Part shown: one piece after another, positions 1 to 8,985 of the stretch
Position numbering within the stretch: the first letter of the stretch is position 1
Layout: the number at the start of each line of letters is the position of its first letter
From: Chryseobacterium indologenes
GTDB lineage: Bacteria > Bacteroidota > Bacteroidia > Flavobacteriales > Weeksellaceae
DNA length: 64,000 nt
Assembly: GCA_002439165.1 (NCBI GenBank)
Contig: DJTE01000046.1
Coordinates: 75,623 to 139,622 of the forward strand
Direction of reading: 5' to 3'
The notes under the pieces: generated by a model
Told to the model about the DNA's origin: nothing
Databases searched by the model: none
Seen by the model: only the letters and a program-made list of their open reading frames with translations
Program-made: the position numbers and the translations under genes

Positions 1-2974
1 TACGGAATGCATTCAGGGTATCGTATTCACAGTTGGTACCCGGGAATACCGGAGCAAATACTTTAGGCTGTGCGATTCCGTGTTTTTTAATGATGATATT
101 TCTTGGGGTGACTGAGTTTGATTTTTCGTCAATTTCAACCGTAATTTTTTCTTTTTCTGCTGTTGGGAAAAGGTTTTCGAACGTACCGGTGTAAGCTGAT
201 TCAAGATTTGAAATCTGAAATTTGACATTGTTGATGGTTATCACCTCATCCGCAACTACTTTTCCAATCATCTGAAGATTTACAGTGCTTAGCTCTTCTT
301 TAGCTTCGATAATTAAGCTGCCGATATTTTTAGCCAATAAGGTATTTTCATCCGCATTGATTTCGGCTCCCAATCTGTTTCCGAAGCTCATTTTTGCCAG
401 TGCTACTGCAACACCACCGTCTTTCACTGTTTTTACAGAAACGATCTTTCCTGACTTAACGTTTTCAAAGATGAATCCGTACACTTCTTTTAAGGCCTCA
501 TAGTTTGGAAGGCCGCTTTCCTGAGCGATATGATTAAAGAAATAGATTTTATTTCCGGCGGTTTTAAATTCCGGAGAAATGATATTCTGTTTTTCTCCGT
601 TGGCACATGCAAAAGAAATCAATGTTGGCGGCACATTCAGATCCTGATAGGTTCCGCTCATAGAATCTTTTCCTCCGATGGCAGCCAGCCCCAGGCTGAT
701 CTGTGCATCATAGGCGCCCAGAAGGGAAGCTAAAGGTTTACCCCATTTTTCAGGGTTCTGTCCCAGTTTTTCAAAATATTCCTGGAAGCTTAATCTGATG
801 TTTTTATAATCACCTCCCATAGCCACGATCTTCGCAACGCTTTCTACTACTGCGTAAGATGCTCCCAGCAATGAGTTCTGTTTTGAGATTTCAGCATCAA
901 AGCCCCAGCTTGCCAGAGAAACGGTTTTAATATCTTTTGCTCCTAAAACAGGCAGTGTCTGAACACTTCCTTCCATTAAGGTCTGCTGGTATTTTCCGCC
1001 TAAAGGCATTGCGACAGTAGTTGCACCTACGGAAGAATCGAACATTTCGAGTAATCCTTTCTGGGAAGCTACGTTTTTGTCTTTTAATATGTTCAGGAAG
1101 CTTTCTTCTGTGAATGCTTCCACGGTTTCTTTTACTTCTTCAAGGTGGGTAATTTTCACTTCCTGAGACTTTGAACATCCGTTGGTATCCAGGAATGCTC
1201 TTGAAAGATCAACGATCTTATTTCCTTTCCAGAACATCTGCATTCTTCCTGAATCTGTTACTTTTGCCACTTCTACGGCTACAATATTTTCAGCTTCACA
1301 GAATTTAATGAAGAGTTCTTTATCTTTCGGATCCACTACTACCGCCATTCTTTCCTGAGATTCTGAAATGGCAAGTTCGGTTCCGTTCAATCCTTCGTAT
1401 TTTAAAGGAAGTACATCCAGGTTTACTTCCAGGGAGTCTGCAATTTCACCGATGGCTACGGAAACTCCCCCTGCCCCGAAATCGTTTGATTTTTTAATCA
1501 GTCTTGTCACTTCCGGATTTCTGAACAGTCTCTGAATTTTGCGTTCTTCCACAGCATTTCCTTTCTGAACTTCGGAACTCATGGTATGAATAGAGGTTTC
1601 GTCCTGTTCTTTTGAACTTCCGCTGGCCCCCCCAACTCCGTCACGTCCGGTTGCTCCTCCTAAAATAATGATGGAATCGCCATTAGCCGGTTTTTCACGT
1701 CTTACCCAATCTACGGGAACGGCTCCGGCTACAAATCCTACTTCCATTCTTTTGGCTTTGTAGCCCTCATCATAGATTTCGGAAACCATTGTTGTTGCCA
1801 GACCGATCTGGTTACCATACGAAGAATATCCGTTGGCGGCCTGCTTTGTGATGGTTTTCTGAGGTAATTTTCCCGGTAAGGTTTTGTCTACGGATTCTAA
1901 AACGTCGGCAGCCCCAGAGAGTCTCATTGCCTGGAACACAAAAGATCTTCCGGATAAAGGGTCTCTGATGGCACCTCCCAGACAGGTTGAAGCTCCTCCG
2001 AACGGTTCAATTTCCGTAGGGTGATTGTGGGTTTCATTTTTGAACAGCAGGTACCACGGTTCTTTTTTGCCGTCGTATTCTGCTTCGATCTGAATGGTAC
2101 AGGCGTTGATCTCATCGGAAATCACGAGATTGTCCAGATTCCCTGTTTTATGGAAATATTTACCGCATACGGTGGCCAGATCCATCAAGGAGATTGGCTT
2201 CAGTTCACGGCCTAAGAATTTTCTTTTTTCGATATAGTCATTGAAAATAGTTTCCAATGTATGTTTGAACTTCCCTTCAAACTGAATGTCTGACAATTCC
2301 GTTTCGAAAGTGGTGTGACGGCAGTGGTCACTCCAGTAGGTGTCTAAAACTTTAAGTTCTGTTTCGGTAGGATTTCTCTGTTCTGTTCTGAAGTATTCCT
2401 GAATGAACTTCAGGTCATCCAGTCCCAGGGCAAAACCGTGATTATTGTAGAAATTTTCAAGTTCAGCATCATTAAAACTGATGAAATTTTCATGAACCAA
2501 CACTTCTGAAGGGGTTTCATCGGCAGGAATATCCAGTACGGACAGGTCTTTTTCCTGAGATTCTACTTTATTGATCAGCAGGTCTTTGATTTTAACAAGG
2601 TCTGATTCAGAGATTCCTTCAAATTCAATAAGCTTACCGCTTCTTACTTTTGATTTTTCATTTTCCGTCAGCAATGCAATACACTGCTGGGCAGAATCTG
2701 CTCTCTGGTCATACTGTCCGGGTAAAAACTCCATTCCAAAGTGGATTTTTTGTGCCGGGTTTCCGGTGTGTAAAATATCCGTAACAGGGTCTACAAAAGT
2801 GTTATATACTACTTTTTCAAATTCTCCGTCATTCAAGCCGAAAATATCGTACACATTGTATACTTTCACGCTTTGAACGGCAGGAACCACCGCTTTTACT
2901 TCATCAAAAATTTTTGGACTTTCCACATCGAAAATTCCTCTTTTTTCTACGAAAATTCTTTTGTTTTTAGACAT
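1..2974 (-). CDS. purL: Phosphoribosylformylglycinamidine synthase, large single-chain form (3' end cut off by window)
   Basis: Fourth step of purine biosynthesis: ATP- and glutamine-dependent conversion of FGAR to FGAM in the cytoplasm. About 991 codons are visible from ATG at 2974 (protein begins MSKNKRIFVEKRGIF); the family's long form is roughly 1200-1300 residues. Seen in the translation: SDHCRHTTF near residue 213, the ATP-binding stretch FKNETHNHPTEIEPFGGAST near residues 309-328, a glycine-rich GGATGRDGVGGASG segment, and GGKDSMSGTY in the second synthetase half. The visible end, VFAPVFPGTNCEYDTLNAF, is the beginning of the glutamine amidotransferase domain, so the catalytic Cys triad lies outside the window. 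The ORF is open to the edge without stops. purB lies 4 kb upstream on the same strand, separated by unrelated genes. Identity is certain; only completeness is unknown. Confidence 0.97.
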   Translation of the reverse strand, partial: MSKNKRIFVEKRGIFDVESPKIFDEVKAVVPAVQSVKVYNVYDIFGLNDGEFEKVVYNTFVDPVTDILHTGNPAQKIHFGMEFLPGQYDQRADSAQQCIALLTENEKSKVRSGKLIEFEGISESDLVKIKDLLINKVESQEKDLSVLDIPADETPSEVLVHENFISFNDAELENFYNNHGFALGLDDLKFIQEYFRTEQRNPTETELKVLDTYWSDHCRHTTFETELSDIQFEGKFKHTLETIFNDYIEKRKFLGRELKPISLMDLATVCGKYFHKTGNLDNLVISDEINACTIQIEAEYDGKKEPWYLLFKNETHNHPTEIEPFGGASTCLGGAIRDPLSGRSFVFQAMRLSGAADVLESVDKTLPGKLPQKTITKQAANGYSSYGNQIGLATTMVSEIYDEGYKAKRMEVGFVAGAVPVDWVRREKPANGDSIIILGGATGRDGVGGASGSSKEQDETSIHTMSSEVQKGNAVEERKIQRLFRNPEVTRLIKKSNDFGAGGVSVAIGEIADSLEVNLDVLPLKYEGLNGTELAISESQERMAVVVDPKDKELFIKFCEAENIVAVEVAKVTDSGRMQMFWKGNKIVDLSRAFLDTNGCSKSQEVKITHLEEVKETVEAFTEESFLNILKDKNVASQKGLLEMFDSSVGATTVAMPLGGKYQQTLMEGSVQTLPVLGAKDIKTVSLASWGFDAEISKQNSLLGASYAVVESVAKIVAMGGDYKNIRLSFQEYFEKLGQNPEKWGKPLASLLGAYDAQISLGLAAIGGKDSMSGTYQDLNVPPTLISFACANGEKQNIISPEFKTAGNKIYFFNHIAQESGLPNYEALKEVYGFIFENVKSGKIVSVKTVKDGGVAVALAKMSFGNRLGAEINADENTLLAKNIGSLIIEAKEELSTVNLQMIGKVVADEVITINNVKFQISNLESAYTGTFENLFPTAEKEKITVEIDEKSNSVTPRNIIIKKHGIAQPKVFAPVFPGTNCEYDTLNAFR

Positions 2975-3017
2975 TAGATGTCAGATTTTAATATTAGATT
3001 TATTTATTCTTTTTACT

Positions 3018-4445
3018 TTAAAGCACCAGTGTCAGATTTCTATCCGGAGTTCCGTCCGCATTGGAAGCTCTTTTAGGAGCATTCACCCAGGCGGTCTTGT
3101 TCAGTACAAATTTAAAGGAATATGTCTTACCTTTTTCAAATTTGGATATGGGAACTTCCAGTTCGAACCGGTTTTTATCTTTTTTCGTCATCCGGTATTC
3201 TTTATTTTCAGGATTCCAGTCATTGAAGGAGCCTGCTACTGCAATGGTATTAAGCAATCCGGCATCCGCATTTTGGGGATGGGTATAGCTGAACACAACG
3301 TTATTTCCTTTTACAGAATACCCGTACACTTCTTTTTTTGCTGATGATGAAGTAAGGTCTTCCATGATTTCTGAAGCACTGTCCAGAAGTACAAATCCGC
3401 CTCCGTCTACACTGATATTGACAATCATACAGATTCCTATATTCAATTCAGGGTATACCGTAAACCAGGTCTGGGTTCCAAAAGAGCCACCATGTTTAAA
3501 TCCGACTTTCCCAAATTCACTGATGTAATAGTCATCCCAAAGATAGCCCTTCCAGCTTTCTTTACTGTTCTCTATATTTTTATGGGTTTCCTGAACAACC
3601 TTGTCTTTTGAATACATTTCATCTTTCAGAAACTTCATCAGATCTCCGAGAGTTGATTTTGTTCTTGCTCCTGTAGAACCCCATAAATTCGAGGCAAAAT
3701 GAGGCATTAACTGATGATCTCCGTTGTATCCATTGGCTAATGTTTCATTTTTCCCCAGGGTGAACTTAGTATTCTTCATCCCTAATTTTGAAAAAATATT
3801 TTCATTGAAAAGCGTTTCTACCTCTTTACCATAGACATTTTCAAGGATATGTCCTGCCAGTTCAAGACTTAGGTTGCTGTATTGATATTTAAATCCGGGA
3901 ACGGTATCCAGTTTTACCTGCTTCAGATCTTTTAAAAACTGGTCTTTGAAATAGCCAGCTTCACGTTCCATTATTAAAAAAGGGCTTTTACCCGTCCAGT
4001 TTTTACCTCTCAAATCATCTTCATCAGGCAGGCTTCTTGGTAATGCTGTAGTATAAGAAAGAATATTTCTGACTTTTACAGGAGTTCCGTTATATTCTAA
4101 ATTCCGGTAATCGTCTTTAAGATATTTCCGAATGTCATCATCAAGATTAATCTTCCCTTCCAGTACTGCTTTAGAAAGCATCTGACCAGTAAAAAGCTTG
4201 GTAACTGAAGCTATTTCAAAATAGGTATTATCATTTGCCCGGTTTCCTTTTCCTTTATCGAGTTCACCAAAATGTCTGGTATAGACTTTCCCATCTTTTA
4301 TGATTCCGATGGACACGGAATAGGCTCCTGATTTTTCAGCCAGTTTTTTTGCATTTGCTTCAATGATTGAATATACCGTCTTTTCACTCTGTGAATAGCT
4401 TTTTACAAAAGTCAGAATAAATACAAGTGCCAATACATTTCTCAT
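3018..4445 (-). CDS. Secreted beta-lactamase-fold serine hydrolase with C-terminal CBM48/AMPK-type domain, copy 1
   Basis: 475 residues. A signal peptide (about 1-19, ending SYSQ) points to export. The body is a class C beta-lactamase/DD-peptidase-type serine hydrolase: S80-V-T-K83 supplies the nucleophile and Lys, Y189-S-N191 is the second motif, and H318-G-G320 stands in for KTG. Such proteins are usually esterases or peptidases; nothing here shows lactam resistance. Residues about 378-475 form a separate beta-sandwich module with VAGSFNDWNPENKEYRM, typical of the AMPK/CBM48 glycogen-binding family. This fusion is unusual and suggests carbohydrate or cell-wall anchoring, which is inference. 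The gene is the downstream member of a tandem duplication; 20 nt separate it from copy 2, so co-transcription is likely. The C-terminal domains are more alike than the catalytic domains. Confidence 0.88.
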   Translation of the reverse strand: MRNVLALVFILTFVKSYSQSEKTVYSIIEANAKKLAEKSGAYSVSIGIIKDGKVYTRHFGELDKGKGNRANDNTYFEIASVTKLFTGQMLSKAVLEGKINLDDDIRKYLKDDYRNLEYNGTPVKVRNILSYTTALPRSLPDEDDLRGKNWTGKSPFLIMEREAGYFKDQFLKDLKQVKLDTVPGFKYQYSNLSLELAGHILENVYGKEVETLFNENIFSKLGMKNTKFTLGKNETLANGYNGDHQLMPHFASNLWGSTGARTKSTLGDLMKFLKDEMYSKDKVVQETHKNIENSKESWKGYLWDDYYISEFGKVGFKHGGSFGTQTWFTVYPELNIGICMIVNISVDGGGFVLLDSASEIMEDLTSSSAKKEVYGYSVKGNNVVFSYTHPQNADAGLLNTIAVAGSFNDWNPENKEYRMTKKDKNRFELEVPISKFEKGKTYSFKFVLNKTAWVNAPKRASNADGTPDRNLTLVL

Positions 4446-4465
4446 CAGGCTGATTTTTTTTCTAA

Positions 4466-5887
4466 TTAAAGTGTGAATATTAAGTTCTTATCCGGTGTAC
4501 TGTCTGCATTGGAAGCTCTTTTAGGAGCATTCAGCCAGGCGGTCTTGTTCAGTACAAATTTAAAGGTATATGTCTTCCCTTTTTCAAATTTGGATACGGG
4601 AACCTCCAGTTCGAACCGGTTTTTATTTTTTTTTGTCATCTGGTAGTCCTTATTTTCAGGGTTCCAGTCATTGAAGGAGCCTGCTACTGCAACGGTATTG
4701 AGCAGTCCGGCATCTGCATTTTGAGGGTGTGTGTAGCTGAACACAACGTTATTTCCTTTTACAGAATACCCGTACACTTCTTTTTTTGCTGAAGGAGCTG
4801 CGAAATCTTCAACCATTTCACCCACAGCGTTCTGAAGTATGGGATATGTAGTGGGTGTACTGTTGTTGATGATCACACAGATTCCCATTTTAAGCTCGGG
4901 ATAAATGGCAAACCATGTTTGTGTGCCGAATGCTCCGCCATGTTTATTGCCTACCTTTCCGTATTCACTGATGTAGAAGTTATCCCAGAAGTAGCTGTGC
5001 CAGTTTTCCTTACTGTCATCAATATTCCGCTGTGATTCCAGAATGACCTTGTCTTTTGAGTACAGTTCATCTTTCATAAATTTCATCAGGTCTCCCATAC
5101 TGGAGACGGTTTTCATTCCTGAGGAACTCCACAGGTTTGATTCAAAATGCGGCATCAGTTTTCCGTCGTAATATCCATTTGCGACAGGTACGGTTTTGCC
5201 TGCTCCGAATCTGGTATGCTGCATTCCCAGTCTGGAAAAAATATTTTCACTGAAAAGGTCTTCCATGCTCTTCCCGTATACATTTTCCAGAATAACACCC
5301 GTCAGTTCCAGGCTCAGATTGCTGTAATTATATTCTCTTCCCGGAAATCCTTTGAGTTTTACATTTTTTAAATCTTTGAAAAACTGTTCTCTGGAATAAG
5401 ATGCAGACAGATCTCTCAGTTGAAACGGCGTTTCGCTCGTCAGGTTTTTATAAAGAGCTTCATCATCAGGTAATGTCCGTGGTAAGGCGGAATTGTAAGC
5501 GATAAAGTTTCTGATCTTAATCGGGGTACCGTTGTATTCCAGATTGGGATAGTCTCCTTTCAGATATTTTCTGATATCGTCATCAAGATTAATCTTTCCG
5601 TCCACCACTGCTTTTGCCAGTAATTGTCCGGTCATCACTTTGGTTACTGAAGCGATCTCAAAATAGGTATTGTCATTGGCTTTATTGCCTTTTCCTTTGT
5701 CTATTTCACCGAAATGTCTGGTATAGATTTTTCCGTCTTTCAAAATTCCGACGGAAACAGAGTAAGCTCCTGATTTTTCAGCTATTTTTTTGGCGTTTGC
5801 GTTGATGATAGAATAAACAGCCTTATCATTCTGTGCGTAATTCTTTGTGAACGCTAAAGCCAGTACCAATACGAATATGTTCTTCAT
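4466..5887 (-). CDS. Secreted beta-lactamase-fold serine hydrolase with C-terminal CBM48/AMPK-type domain, copy 2
   Basis: 473 residues, a paralogue of the gene just downstream with the same architecture: signal peptide ending NYAQ (about 1-19), S80-V-T-K83 active-site motif, YSN near residue 190, KHGG near 318, and a C-terminal CBM48-like sandwich containing VAGSFNDWNPENKDYQM. The catalytic part has diverged from its neighbour (for example DLSASYSREQFFKDLK against EREAGYFKDQFLKDLK), while the CBM module is nearly identical, which hints at gene conversion or selection on that module. It lies 15 nt downstream of the WG-repeat gene and 20 nt upstream of copy 1, consistent with one transcript. 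The substrate cannot be read from sequence; an esterase or D-aminopeptidase-like role is the family default. Confidence 0.88.
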   Translation of the reverse strand: MKNIFVLVLALAFTKNYAQNDKAVYSIINANAKKIAEKSGAYSVSVGILKDGKIYTRHFGEIDKGKGNKANDNTYFEIASVTKVMTGQLLAKAVVDGKINLDDDIRKYLKGDYPNLEYNGTPIKIRNFIAYNSALPRTLPDDEALYKNLTSETPFQLRDLSASYSREQFFKDLKNVKLKGFPGREYNYSNLSLELTGVILENVYGKSMEDLFSENIFSRLGMQHTRFGAGKTVPVANGYYDGKLMPHFESNLWSSSGMKTVSSMGDLMKFMKDELYSKDKVILESQRNIDDSKENWHSYFWDNFYISEYGKVGNKHGGAFGTQTWFAIYPELKMGICVIINNSTPTTYPILQNAVGEMVEDFAAPSAKKEVYGYSVKGNNVVFSYTHPQNADAGLLNTVAVAGSFNDWNPENKDYQMTKKNKNRFELEVPVSKFEKGKTYTFKFVLNKTAWLNAPKRASNADSTPDKNLIFTL

Positions 5888-5902
5888 TGATTCTCTTCTC
5901 TG

Positions 5903-6865
5903 TTATTTAATTTTATTAGGATTATCCTGATGTTTTTTCTGAAATTCCTCGGCAGTCTTTATTTCGGTTTCCAGCCATTTTTCAAAAGGTAGCTTTTCAT
6001 CATTATAATCTGCTGCATACACCGTTTTTCCGTCTTCAGACACCATAAATTTAAAACGGTAGCCCGATCCCGTATTTTCTTTTCTGTAATCGTAGGTATT
6101 CACCTGATAAAACGGGAAGTTTTCTTTGGGCCTTTCTACAATTTCAAAGTATAGTTTTTTTTCATTTTCAGACAGTTTATGGTAAAGATTTACATAATAA
6201 ATATCTGAAAGCTTTTTATTCTGCTGATTGAAAAACTGAAGAATATTCTTCTCTTTTTCATTATAACTGAATGGAAACGGATAATATTTCCCGTCAATTT
6301 CTATATCTTTTTCAGACTTCTGTGATATAGGCTGAACCACTTTTCCTTTGGCATTCATCATTCCCCATGTTCCGCCAACGATGGATTTGTGTTCACTTTC
6401 TGTTTTTTCCCAGCTGCAGCCGTCGCAGAAAGAAGCGTACCCATAGTTGAAAGGGGATACGAAATCATGTTCTGCTGCGATGACTGTTTTCCCGTTTCTG
6501 TCAGCAAATCCTATCTTCCCGTTTTTAACGAATCTTGTCAGTCCTTCAGAGAAATAATCTGCTCCGTTATCATAGAGAAAAGGTCTGTACAGGAAATTTC
6601 CTTTTCTGTCGTAAACATATCCCCATTCATTTTCCCGGCGCTGTTCTCCTTTTTTTTCTCCATCGAAATAGATGATTTCTCCTTTTACCGGTTCACCGTC
6701 TTTAAGGTCTGAGTAAATCATGAACCGGGCAGGAACAATTACTTTTCCGGCTTTATTCTTTACTCCTACCAGAGAATCTTTGGATTTGAAATACTGTAAA
6801 ACTTCTTTTTTCTGGGAGAAGGCAATGACCGGTATCAGTAAAACGGCAAACAGTGTTCTTTTCAT
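5903..6865 (-). CDS. Exported WG-repeat protein of unknown function
   Basis: 320 residues from the internal ATG at 6865. The longer reading frame begins 16 codons earlier, but the upstream residues (MQPFGAAYFISELLTN) look non-coding and the internal start gives a clean signal peptide, MKRTLFAVLLIPVIAFSQ. The first two thirds hold degenerate WG beta-repeats, for example LVGVKNKAGKVIVPARF, WGYVYDRKGNFLYRP, KIGFADRNGKTVIAAEHDF and WGMMNAKGKVVQP, each a short hairpin ending in a conserved Gly-Lys turn. The remainder is a charged tail with no recognised motif. WG-repeat proteins are common in Bacteroidota and mostly unassigned. It sits 54 nt after purB and 15 nt before the hydrolase pair, so it may be read through from purB. 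Confidence 0.78.
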   Translation of the reverse strand: MKRTLFAVLLIPVIAFSQKKEVLQYFKSKDSLVGVKNKAGKVIVPARFMIYSDLKDGEPVKGEIIYFDGEKKGEQRRENEWGYVYDRKGNFLYRPFLYDNGADYFSEGLTRFVKNGKIGFADRNGKTVIAAEHDFVSPFNYGYASFCDGCSWEKTESEHKSIVGGTWGMMNAKGKVVQPISQKSEKDIEIDGKYYPFPFSYNEKEKNILQFFNQQNKKLSDIYYVNLYHKLSENEKKLYFEIVERPKENFPFYQVNTYDYRKENTGSGYRFKFMVSEDGKTVYAADYNDEKLPFEKWLETEIKTAEEFQKKHQDNPNKIK

Positions 6866-6919
6866 ATTCGTCAACAGCTCTGAAATAAAATATGCAGCCC
6901 CAAAAGGCTGCATACTTCT

Positions 6920-8347
6920 TTATACTTTAAGATCAGCTTCCAGTCCTATCAAATCTTTATTCTGATCCAGAATCGGCTGGACTTCATTCTTGATGAACTC
7001 CTCGGTCTGAATCGGGGCAAACCCGATAAAGTTTTTAGGGTCTAAAACTTCTTTTAATTTTGATTTATCTAATTTCAAGGAATCGTCATTTAAGATTCTT
7101 TCGATAAGATCATTTTCTTTTCCTTCTACTTTTACCTGCCTGGATGCTTCCATGGAGTGAACTCTGATTACTTCGTGGATTTCCTGGCGGTCTCCTCCTG
7201 CCTTCACCTCTTCCATGATGATGTATTCTGTCGCCATGAAAGGAAGCTCTTCCATAATATGTTTGTTGATCCTGTTCGGATATACCACGATTCCGTTCAT
7301 GATATTATTCCAGATCAATAGAATAGCATCAACAGCAAGGAAGGCCTGAGGAATTGTTAATCTCTTGTTGGCTGAATCGTCCAGTGTTCTTTCAAACCAC
7401 TGTGTGGAGGCTACCATCGCAGAACTTGTCGTTAAAGACATTACATATTTTGCCAACGCCCCTATTCTTTCGCTTCTCATCGGGTTACGTTTGTAAGCCA
7501 TTGCGGATGAACCGATCTGGTTTTTCTCGAATGGTTCCTCAATTTCCTTAAGGTTCTGAAGTAAACGTAAATCGTTGGTGAATTTATGGGCAGATTGTGC
7601 GATATTTCCTAATAATGCAACCACTTTCGCATCAATTTTTCTGTCGTAAGTCTGTCCGGATACTCCGAAAACTCTTTCAAAACCGAATCTTTTTGAAAGT
7701 TCTTTATCGAGATGTTTTACTTTGGAATAATCCCCGTTGAACAGCTCAAGGAAACTTGCGGCCGTTCCTGTGGTTCCTTTTACGCCTCTGAAACGAAGAG
7801 TCTCAAGGAAGAAATCAAGCTCTTCAATGTCAAGAACCAGACTCTGTAACCAAAGTGTTGCTCTTTTACCCACAGTCGTTAACTGGGCAGGCTGGAAGTG
7901 GGTAAATCCCAGCGTCGGAAGATCTTTGTACTGAATAGCAAAATCAGACAGGTTCTTCATTACGTTGACCAGCTTTTTCTTTAAGATCAAAAGTCCGTCA
8001 CGGATCTGGATAAGGTCTGTATTATCTCCTACAAAAGCTGAAGTAGCTCCTAAGTGAATAATTCCTTTTGCTGAAGGTGCCACATCTCCATAGGTATGAA
8101 CGTGAGCCATTACATCATGACGGAATTTCTTTTCGTATTCTGCCGCTTTATCGTAATCGATATTTTCAGCATTTGCTTTCAGTTCGGCAATCTGCTCATC
8201 TGTAATATCAAGACCTAAGTCTTTTTCGATTTCAGCCAGAGCAATCCAAAGCTTTCTCCAGGTACGGAATTTGTTATTATGTGAGAAATTAAACAACATT
8301 TCTTCACTGGAATAGCGCTCTTCCAATGGATTTTTGTAGGAATTCAT
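6920..8347 (-). CDS. purB: Adenylosuccinate lyase
   Basis: 475 residues. Cytoplasmic lyase acting twice in purine synthesis: SAICAR to AICAR plus fumarate, and adenylosuccinate to AMP plus fumarate. The fumarase/aspartase-superfamily signature is seen as GSSAMAYKRNP at about 279-289, with the catalytic serine in the flexible loop (S280/S281). Also visible are the His-Asp pair H77-D78, HLGATSAFVGDN near 98-109 and THFQPAQ around H150, the general acid/base region. Length is normal for the PurB class found in Bacteroidota and eukaryotes. The ATG at 8347 is preceded by an AT-rich leader with a TAnnTTTG-like box. Together with purL it places part of the purine pathway here, although unrelated genes separate the two. 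Confidence 0.97.
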   Translation of the reverse strand: MNSYKNPLEERYSSEEMLFNFSHNNKFRTWRKLWIALAEIEKDLGLDITDEQIAELKANAENIDYDKAAEYEKKFRHDVMAHVHTYGDVAPSAKGIIHLGATSAFVGDNTDLIQIRDGLLILKKKLVNVMKNLSDFAIQYKDLPTLGFTHFQPAQLTTVGKRATLWLQSLVLDIEELDFFLETLRFRGVKGTTGTAASFLELFNGDYSKVKHLDKELSKRFGFERVFGVSGQTYDRKIDAKVVALLGNIAQSAHKFTNDLRLLQNLKEIEEPFEKNQIGSSAMAYKRNPMRSERIGALAKYVMSLTTSSAMVASTQWFERTLDDSANKRLTIPQAFLAVDAILLIWNNIMNGIVVYPNRINKHIMEELPFMATEYIIMEEVKAGGDRQEIHEVIRVHSMEASRQVKVEGKENDLIERILNDDSLKLDKSKLKEVLDPKNFIGFAPIQTEEFIKNEVQPILDQNKDLIGLEADLKV

Positions 8348-8372
8348 TCTTTTCTTTTACTTTTTAGATGTA

Positions 8373-8380
8373 CAAAAATA
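8373..8380 (-). promoter_or_regulatory. Possible -7 box for purB
   Basis: On the minus strand this reads TATTTTTG, matching the Bacteroidota -7 consensus TAnnTTTG about 25 bases before the purB start. No convincing -33 TTG was found at the usual distance, and such boxes arise by chance in AT-rich DNA. Confidence 0.35.
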
Positions 8381-8498
8381 CGGTTTTTCAGTGAGAGATA
8401 AAAATCCTGTTTTTATGATTTTTAAACCCTGTTTTTTATCGATTGATACAGATTCTTACTGAAAAAATTAAGGGCTGTACTGCTATACCGAAGTTAAA

Positions 8499-8525
8499 GA
8501 GACCGCCCACATCCGGAACAGTCTC
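8499..8525 (-). terminator. Hairpin downstream of the GG-leader peptide gene
   Basis: GAGACCG (8499-8505) can pair with CAGTCTC (8519-8525), a 7-bp stem with one G-U pair and a 13-base loop. It lies about 55 bases after the peptide stop codon. The following run on the minus strand (CTTTAACTT) is only weakly T-rich, so termination is plausible but not strong. Confidence 0.35.
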
Positions 8526-8580
8526 TGTTTTGTTTTCAAAATAATATAAAGCATTGTCCTTTACATTATTTATTCAGGAA

Positions 8581-8721
8581 TCAGTATTCAAGTCCGCATG
8601 ATGATCCTACCAGAATACATTTTCTCACAAATGAACACCAGAAATACCCTGGCAGACACATTGGAATTCCTCCCTGAACGGTTTTCAGATCCTGTTTTGA
8701 AAGTTTTCTTAAGTTTTTCAT
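8581..8721 (-). CDS. Short double-glycine-leader peptide, bacteriocin-like
   Basis: 46 residues read directly from the reverse complement, with ATG at 8721 and TGA at 8581-8583. The first 18 residues, MKNLRKLSKQDLKTVQGG, form a classical double-glycine leader: charged N-terminus, amphipathic LSKxxLKxVxGG pattern, then GG at 17-18. The core after GG is 28 residues with four cysteines (C22, C29, C35, C42), so one or two disulfides are possible. In Bacteroidota such peptides are called bacteriocin-like or natural-product precursors and are normally cleaved and exported by a peptidase-containing ABC transporter. No such transporter is in this window. It sits alone in an almost 900-base gap. Function is unknown; the leader is the only firm evidence. 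Confidence 0.8.
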   Translation of the reverse strand: MKNLRKLSKQDLKTVQGGIPMCLPGYFWCSFVRKCILVGSSCGLEY

Positions 8722-8850
8722 AATAACATTTTTTTGATTTTTTCCTACTCTGTAAACTTTTCGGATCCGGCTTTAATTTGGTTATACCAATATACCTATT
8801 TTTGAGGGAAATAAATTATAGTACAGAAGGATTTATGAGTATTTTTTATA

Positions 8851-8912
8851 TTTCGCTGATAGGGCAGATTGGGCAGATTTTTTATTTTTCTCACAGATTT
8901 TGTGAATCTGCT
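8851..8912. repeat. GCAGATT-type degenerate intergenic repeat
   Basis: Contains GGGCAGATTGGGCAGATTTT followed by TCTCACAGATTTTGTGAATCTGC. The same vocabulary (CTGCATAATCTGCACAATCTGC, TTTCACAGATGTTTGTGAA) recurs near 38645-38915, so this looks like a dispersed non-coding repeat family rather than a one-off. Confidence 0.55.
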
Positions 8913-8920
8913 GTATAAGT

Positions 8921-8985
8921 TTTGGCTAAAGCCGGATGGATGGTTTATTGTTCAGGCGGACGAAAGTACACCTCTATTGAATCAA
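8921..8985. repeat. GGCTAAAGCC...CTATTGAAT intergenic repeat copy
   Basis: Begins TTTGGCTAAAGCCGGATGG and ends CCTCTATTGAATCAATT. The same pairing of a GG(T/C)TAAAGCC core with CTATTGAAT occurs at 14933-15022. Non-coding, likely a dispersed repeat family. Confidence 0.45.

Noticed and set aside
285..2876. Several plus-strand frames of 60-100 codons inside purL
   Set aside because: Antisense shadows; the minus-strand frame encodes a clear PurL over the whole range.
3018..5887. Beta-lactam resistance genes
   Set aside because: These belong to the wide serine hydrolase family with HGG in place of KTG; resistance cannot be inferred.
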